Of a DNA stretch of 64,000 nucleotides, positions 60,080 through 64,000 are shown piece by piece. The stretch lies in assembly GCF_014193585.1 (NCBI RefSeq), contig NZ_BLXY01000002.1, positions 496,001-560,000 of the forward strand, read 5' to 3'. A model generated the notes under the pieces. It was not told the DNA's origin. It saw only the letters and a program-made list of their open reading frames with translations, and did no database searches. Source of the stretch: Geomonas paludis. Lineage in GTDB: Bacteria; Desulfobacterota; Desulfuromonadia; Geobacterales; Geobacteraceae. Numbering within the stretch: position 1 is the first letter of the stretch; the number at the start of each line of letters is the position of its first letter. A program made the position numbers and the translations under genes.

Positions 60080-61213
60080 CTACCTGATGACGGAGACCGT
60101 CCTGCTCCCCTTGTTTCCTGCCGCGTCATAGGCGTTGACGGCAACCGTATGGACGCCGGCGGCGACCTTGGCCGATGCGCTGATGGAACCCGAGTTGGTC
60201 CCAAGAAGCAGGGCCCCGTCCAGGTAAACCTCCATTCTGACAACCGCGACGTTGTCCTTGGCCGAAGCGGAGACCTTGAGGTTGGCATTGCTGAGCGTGG
60301 AGGAGGAAGGGGAAAGGATGTTGACGCTGGGAGAGGTGACGTCGTTGGAAACGGTGACGGTCACGCTGGAGGATCCGGCGTTCCCCGCGGCGTCGGACGC
60401 TATCACGACCAGGGTGTGGCTCCCGGCGCCGGCTGTGGCCGTGTTCCAGTTGTAGCTGAGCGGGCTCTGGTTGGCGGCGTACACGAGGGTGGAGTTGTCG
60501 TAAAGGGCAAGACCGGTAACCCCCACGTTATCCGTGGCGCCGGCCGTCACGGTCACGATGCCGCTTACCTGCTTGTTGTTGGACGGCGCCGTGATGGTGA
60601 CCGTCGGAGCCGCCGCGTCCCCGGAAACGAAGACCACCTGCTCGGCGGTGCCGACATTGCCGGCCGCGTCGTAGGCCTTTGCGGTAAGAGTGTACTGGCC
60701 GGGGGCCAGCGAGGCTGTGGGCCAGTTGAACACGTAGGGAGCCGAGTTGCCGCCGGCAAGGAATTTGCCGTTCGCGTACAGTTCCGCGTTGGTGACGCCG
60801 ACGTTGTCAACGGCGCTGACGTTGACGGCAACCGAGCCGGTAACGGTGACGTTCGGGGCCGGTGAGATGATGCCGACCACCGGTGGCACCATTTCCTTTA
60901 CCTGTACCACGTTGGAGTAGATGCTTTCCGCTCCGCTGGCATTGTAGGCCGTGACCGCGAAATAGTAGGAATTGCGGGGATCGAGGCCGCTTATGGAGGC
61001 GGTGGTGCCGGTGGAGACATCGATGGGGGCGGCCCCCTCCACGGCGCCGCTGCCGGCGAAGGGCTGGACGGGACTGTTGGCCTGGTAATATACCCGGTAA
61101 CCGGCCAGGTCGGGGTCCGTGGAAGGGTCCCACTGAAGGCTCACCGACGAAGGAAAAGCTGCAACGGGAATGAGAGTCAGAACGAGAAGGAACAGCGGTA
61201 CATAAGCTTTCAA
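60080..61213 (-). CDS. Secreted FN3 and three Ig-like domain protein
   Basis: Protein of about 377 residues with a TTG start at 61213, supported by GGAGG six bases upstream; no ATG with a site exists. A signal peptide (KAYVPLFLLVLTLIPVAAFPSS) precedes an FN3 domain (SLQWDPSTDPDLAGYRVYYQ ... YFAVTAYNASGAESIYSNVV) and three Ig-like domains with the repeated DNVGVT and AYDAAGN motifs. The end is AYDAAGNKGSRTVSVIR with no anchor or dockerin. It is a close relative of the product of 58619-59767 and lies upstream of it; each has its own riboswitch. Confidence 0.82.
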   Translation of the reverse strand: MKAYVPLFLLVLTLIPVAAFPSSVSLQWDPSTDPDLAGYRVYYQANSPVQPFAGSGAVEGAAPIDVSTGTTASISGLDPRNSYYFAVTAYNASGAESIYSNVVQVKEMVPPVVGIISPAPNVTVTGSVAVNVSAVDNVGVTNAELYANGKFLAGGNSAPYVFNWPTASLAPGQYTLTAKAYDAAGNVGTAEQVVFVSGDAAAPTVTITAPSNNKQVSGIVTVTAGATDNVGVTGLALYDNSTLVYAANQSPLSYNWNTATAGAGSHTLVVIASDAAGNAGSSSVTVTVSNDVTSPSVNILSPSSSTLSNANLKVSASAKDNVAVVRMEVYLDGALLLGTNSGSISASAKVAAGVHTVAVNAYDAAGNKGSRTVSVIR

Positions 61214-61254
61214 CGTTGACCTCCACGAGAGGCGGAAACCCGGCGGCAAGGCGC

Positions 61255-61370
61255 AAAAAAACCGGGACCGACCTGTAGTGCAGGTATTTCGGCGACCCGG
61301 CTGTCTCAGAGAGACCCTGTAGGCTTTCCGTCCCACCCTCGCGGATGGTTTAGTATTATCGTGTACCTCT
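61255..61370 (-). promoter_or_regulatory. GEMM (cGAMP/c-di-GMP) riboswitch with terminator (2)
   Basis: The minus-strand aptamer (61370 to 61287) is almost identical to the one at 59861-59946: ATAATACTAAACCATCC, GCGA, GGGTGGGACGGAAAGCC, GGGTCTCTCTGAGACAGCC, GGGTCGCCGAAAT. It also has A at the position equivalent to G20. CCGGG of the 3' segment (61300-61296) can pair with CCCGG (61266-61262) around an inner hairpin ACCTGTAGTGCAGGT, followed by seven T. The terminator sits 42 bases before the TTG start of the gene at 61213. Confidence 0.9.
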
Positions 61371-61904
61371 TTTTTTTATCCCTTTCTAACTGAAGACGTT
61401 CTTCGCCGTTGTATTTCAAATCACAAAATTTCCTTTCTGGACCTGTTCCACCGTTTTTTATGGCCAGGTTTCATGCTTCCGCCCCTGCCGGGCTCGCCGG
61501 GAGGATGATTACGTCGGGGCGCGCATCGAAGCTGCCCAAAGACCATACGGTGCGGCCCGCCCCCGGGCTGAAACCGGTGAAAACGAACCTTGTTTTTTGG
61601 TTTTTAACCCTGAATTTTCCGCCGCCCCGAAAACGCCTATATACTACGGCACATTGCACGAACCAAAACGTAACCTGTTCCGCAAAAGAGCAGACTTATT
61701 CAGCCCAAAACCAAACCGGATCAACGCGAAACCAAACCTCATCAAGGCAAAAGCAAACCTGATCAAATGCAAACTCGATCCACAAAAAACGACGCCCGAT
61801 CGGCCGCTTGTACGATTTCAGCACGCGGAAAATAAACCTGCTTGACGCAATAGGATACCGGGATAATATTAGGCAAAACTAAGAAAAAGAATGAGGAGGT
61901 CGTC
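61371..61904. other. Intergenic stretch with A-rich degenerate repeats
   Basis: About 530 bases. Between 61690 and 61790 imperfect units of about 21 bases recur (AACCAAACCGGATCAACGCG, AACCAAACCTCATCAAGGCA, AAGCAAACCTGATCAAATGC). A plus frame runs through (61409-61762) but has no ribosome-binding site. The ribosome-binding site GAGGAGG at 61891 belongs to the next gene. Confidence 0.4.
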
Positions 61905-62537
61905 ATGTCCACCGACAGGGTCATTATCAGTTTTCCTGCTGCCATCGTGGCGTTTCTGGAGCTGGCCCGCAGAGTACTGATGGCGCTTACGGGAAATCCG
62001 AACTTCCCGGAGCCGTGGGTCGGGTGTTCTCTGGCGGAGTTGGGGGAGTGCGTGGAAAGGCTGCAGCGGGCGGTGGACGAGGCAAAGTATCACGACTCGC
62101 AAAAGATCAAGTACCGAAACCAGGTGAAGGAGGAAACGAAGCAGGTTTTGCGCAAAATCGCCAACTACGTGCAATTGGTCGCCGCAGGTAACATCCAGGC
62201 GCTGCAAAGTAGCGGTTTCAGCTTCCAGAAAGAGCGCCGAACCTTCCACCTGGGGCAACTCCCCTTTCCGGAGCTCATGCTGAAGCATGGCGAGCGGAGG
62301 GGCAGCATCATCGCCAAAGCGCGGGCCCTTCCCGGCGCGGGAAGCTACGAGGTTCAACTAACGGATAAGGATCCCAACATCGAAGCCAACTGGGCCGGCT
62401 ACTGCAACGTGAAGACCTGCAGCAAGATAAACATCAACGACCTGGTCAGTGGCCAGAACTACTGGGTCCGGATGCGCGGCATCTTCAGCGCCGGCGCCGG
62501 CGATTGGTCCACGCCGGTCACCATCATGTCCCTTTAA
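61905..62537 (+). CDS. Hypothetical protein with C-terminal FN3-like domain
   Basis: Protein of 210 residues without signal peptide. An N-terminal helical part (about 1-105: SLAELGECVERLQRAVDEAKYHDSQKIKYRNQVKEE ... IANYVQLVAAGNI) is followed by a C-terminal half resembling a fibronectin type III domain (GAGSYEVQLTDKDP, DLVSGQNYWVRMRGIFSAGAGDWSTP). The layout is found in phage-derived and soil-bacterial hypothetical proteins, where the FN3 part may bind partners. GAGGAGG precedes the ATG. It ends at a strong terminator and is alone on its strand. Confidence 0.7.
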   Translation: MSTDRVIISFPAAIVAFLELARRVLMALTGNPNFPEPWVGCSLAELGECVERLQRAVDEAKYHDSQKIKYRNQVKEETKQVLRKIANYVQLVAAGNIQALQSSGFSFQKERRTFHLGQLPFPELMLKHGERRGSIIAKARALPGAGSYEVQLTDKDPNIEANWAGYCNVKTCSKININDLVSGQNYWVRMRGIFSAGAGDWSTPVTIMSL

Positions 62538-62543
62538 AGACCT

Positions 62544-62587
62544 CGGGCCCGGTTCCAGATCGCCATGGAACCGGGCCCGTTTCGTTT
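62544..62587 (+). terminator. Intrinsic terminator
   Basis: CGGGCCCGGTTCC (62544-62556) pairs with GGAACCGGGCCCG (62567-62579) around a 10-base loop, then TTTCGTTT. It ends the gene at 61905-62537. Confidence 0.85.
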
Positions 62588-62632
62588 ACCAGGCTCACCC
62601 CACCACGACGTAGAGGGCGAGCTTTTAAACGG

Positions 62633-63763
62633 TCACCTTTGCGACGGAGTCCACATCACCAAGCGGTTGCCGCGCAAGTAGCGCAGCCACGCAACGGCGA
62701 TGGCGAGGTTGACCGTGGCGAAGTACAGCGGTAGTTTGACGGCAAGGCTTCGGGCCAGGGACGGGCTCCTCCAACCGGCAAGGGCGCACACGTAGAAGCC
62801 CGCCTGGGCGAGAAAGAGAAACAGGTAAAGGCCCGACACCGGGGCCAGCGCCGCATTGATCAGCAGGGATGCCGCCAGGAAGAAGGGGACCAGCCAGCGC
62901 AGCAGCTTGTGGCAACAGAACTGGTAGGCGAACAGGCCGTAGCGAAACGGGTTCAGGAACTCGAGATTTCTGAAAAAGACCGTGAGCCCCCTGAGCACCG
63001 TCCTCACCTTGCGGTCGAATTCGCGGCTGGTGTCCGCGACGTCCTGGTACAGGCCGATCACCTCAGGGTCGCTTACCCCGCGCAAGCCTAGCCGCATGCT
63101 GTTGAGAAGCGTCCTGAAGTCGCTCTGCATATCGGGGGAAAAGTCGCGGCAGACTTCTTTTCTCGCGGCAAAGAAGGAACCGCTCAGCCCGACCAGCGAG
63201 TTCACCCTCCCCTCCAGTTCTCTAAGCCACATCTCGTAACGCACGTACGCCCCTTCGCCGCACGGCTTTCCGTCCCGCCCGAGCACCCGGTCCACGCTGC
63301 TCACGCAGCCGACCGAAGCATCGGCGAAGTTGGCCATCATCCGGCGCAGGGCACCCGCTTCGATCATGGTTGCCACATCGGAGAAAACGAGGATTTCCCC
63401 CTGCGCGACGGCGACCGCCTCCCGCTGGGCGTTCTCCTTGCCGCCGCGGTTCTTCACCTCGACGAGCCGGACGCCACGCCCCTCGAATTCGCGCACGATG
63501 TCGTTGGTACGGTCGGTCGAGCCGTCGGAGGCGACGATCACCTGCAGGAGGAGTGCGGGGTAGTCAAGCGCCACGGTGTTTTCGAGCTTCTCCCTGACCC
63601 GTTTCTCCTCGTTGAAGGCGGTGATGATGAAGGTGACCCTCGGCGTGATGTCGCCCTTTTCCACCCCGCGCCCATGCAACAGCGACAGCAGGTACAAGGA
63701 GAGCGGGTAGCCGAAGTAGGCGAAGAAGACCAGGAAGATGCAGCTGCATAAGAGAATCGGCAT
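62633..63763 (-). CDS. Membrane glycosyltransferase family 2
   Basis: Protein of 376 residues. TM1 (ILLCSCIFLVFFAYFGYPL) is followed by a GT-A domain: VTFIITAFNEEKRVREKLENT, VIVASDGSTDRTNDIV, ILVFSDVATMIEAGAL (DxD-like region), LVGLSGSFFAARKE and the QSDFRTLL acceptor motif, then two to three C-terminal membrane helices (LVPFFLAASLLINAAL, LYLFLFLAQAGFYVCAL). It should add sugars to a polysaccharide at the inner membrane, probably for exopolysaccharide. It is 15 bases downstream of a glycosyltransferase family 1 gene on the same strand, so they form one operon. Confidence 0.9.
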   Translation of the reverse strand: MPILLCSCIFLVFFAYFGYPLSLYLLSLLHGRGVEKGDITPRVTFIITAFNEEKRVREKLENTVALDYPALLLQVIVASDGSTDRTNDIVREFEGRGVRLVEVKNRGGKENAQREAVAVAQGEILVFSDVATMIEAGALRRMMANFADASVGCVSSVDRVLGRDGKPCGEGAYVRYEMWLRELEGRVNSLVGLSGSFFAARKEVCRDFSPDMQSDFRTLLNSMRLGLRGVSDPEVIGLYQDVADTSREFDRKVRTVLRGLTVFFRNLEFLNPFRYGLFAYQFCCHKLLRWLVPFFLAASLLINAALAPVSGLYLFLFLAQAGFYVCALAGWRSPSLARSLAVKLPLYFATVNLAIAVAWLRYLRGNRLVMWTPSQR

Positions 63764-63778
63764 GGGCGAGCTCCGGTT

Positions 63779-64000
63779 TCAGTCCGCCAGGAGTTCCCGG
63801 TAGACCCGTTGGTAGTCCTTGGCCATCTTCTCGACCGAAAACATGGCACCGACCTTCTGGCGCGCGGCGCGGGACATGGCGGCGCGCAGCGCGGCGTCAT
63901 CGACGAGCTCGATCAGACGGCGGGCGAAGGAGGCGGGATCCCGGTCCCGCACCAGGTACCCTTCCACCCCGTCGGTCACGATTTCGCCGATGCCCCCTAC
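63779..64000 (-). CDS. Glycosyltransferase family 1, C-terminal part (cut by right edge)
   Basis: The frame is open to the right edge: GGIGEIVTDGVEGYLVRDRDPASFARRLIELV ends a GT-B fold; the G-x-x-E-x-x-x-D-G-x-x-G-x-L motif is the sugar-nucleotide-binding end of family 4 retaining glycosyltransferases. The C-terminal helix follows (FSVEKMAKDYQRVYRELL). Only 73 residues plus the stop are in the window. Confidence 0.85.
   Translation of the reverse strand, partial: VGGIGEIVTDGVEGYLVRDRDPASFARRLIELVDDAALRAAMSRAARQKVGAMFSVEKMAKDYQRVYRELLAD

Noticed and set aside
61409-61762. Plus-strand ORF of 117 codons
   Set aside because: Low-complexity Asn/Gln/Thr end from the A-rich repeats, no ribosome-binding site.

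Overview
The window looks like a chromosomal stretch from a Geobacteraceae-type delta-proteobacterium (Geobacter, Geomonas or Citrifermentans group). The reasons are many histidine kinases with an AHQWRQPLN H-box, single-domain response regulators, MucR-like zinc-finger regulators, a PrsK/PrsR (PEP-CTERM) two-component pair, and two GEMM-class cyclic-dinucleotide riboswitches that closely resemble the Geobacter 3',3'-cGAMP (GEMM-Ib) type. This is inferred from gene content and motifs; no search was run.

Region 1 (1-20.3 kb) is signalling-rich accessory DNA. It holds five histidine kinases (the first cut by the left edge), three stand-alone receivers, an OmpA-family porin, MscL, a GIY-YIG protein, a thermonuclease and a double-domain KaiC-like ATPase in tandem with a histidine kinase. 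Much of it is duplicated or decayed: a two-gene receiver module occurs twice, an SRAP (YedK/HMCES) gene is frameshifted and a second SRAP scrap forms the tail of the first kinase, and an intact thermonuclease gene has three decayed relatives.

Region 2 (20.5-29.8 kb) has the features of a defence or mobile island. An E2-like (ubiquitin-conjugating fold) protein with a SEC-C-like cysteine cluster sits next to a small ferredoxin-like protein and opposite a WYL regulator. An EVE-HNH nuclease, a MucR regulator, a HigBA-like toxin-antitoxin pair and a tyrosine integrase follow. The integrase is next to a detached 3' half of a tRNA-Cys gene, which marks one end of an integrated element. A shorter copy of the same tRNA end plus terminator lies at 39.3 kb.

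Region 3 (30-46 kb) carries envelope and sulfur-related genes: a DUF2939-like protein, a lipoprotein, a zinc-ribbon/site-2-protease/MORN fusion, a TRIC channel, an M20 amidohydrolase, a secreted double rhodanese, an iron-sulfur CCG protein fused to a TVP38 membrane domain, two PEP-CTERM proteins, a third MucR regulator and several small unknown genes. Two nearly identical short transcription units (promoter plus hairpin) at 35.9 and 42.3 kb are candidate small RNAs.

Region 4 (46-64 kb) holds a PAS kinase, a chemoreceptor with two cysteine-rich PAS domains, a second HigBA-like pair with the same operator as the first, a membrane protein, PrsR/PrsK, a Crp/Fnr regulator, and a block of extracellular Ig-like/FN3 proteins. 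Two of these are preceded by GEMM riboswitches with intrinsic terminators; one ends in a dockerin-like domain and its downstream neighbour in a cohesin-like domain. Two glycosyltransferases close the window. Together regions 3-4 suggest cyclic-dinucleotide and PrsKR control of surface or exopolysaccharide-associated proteins.
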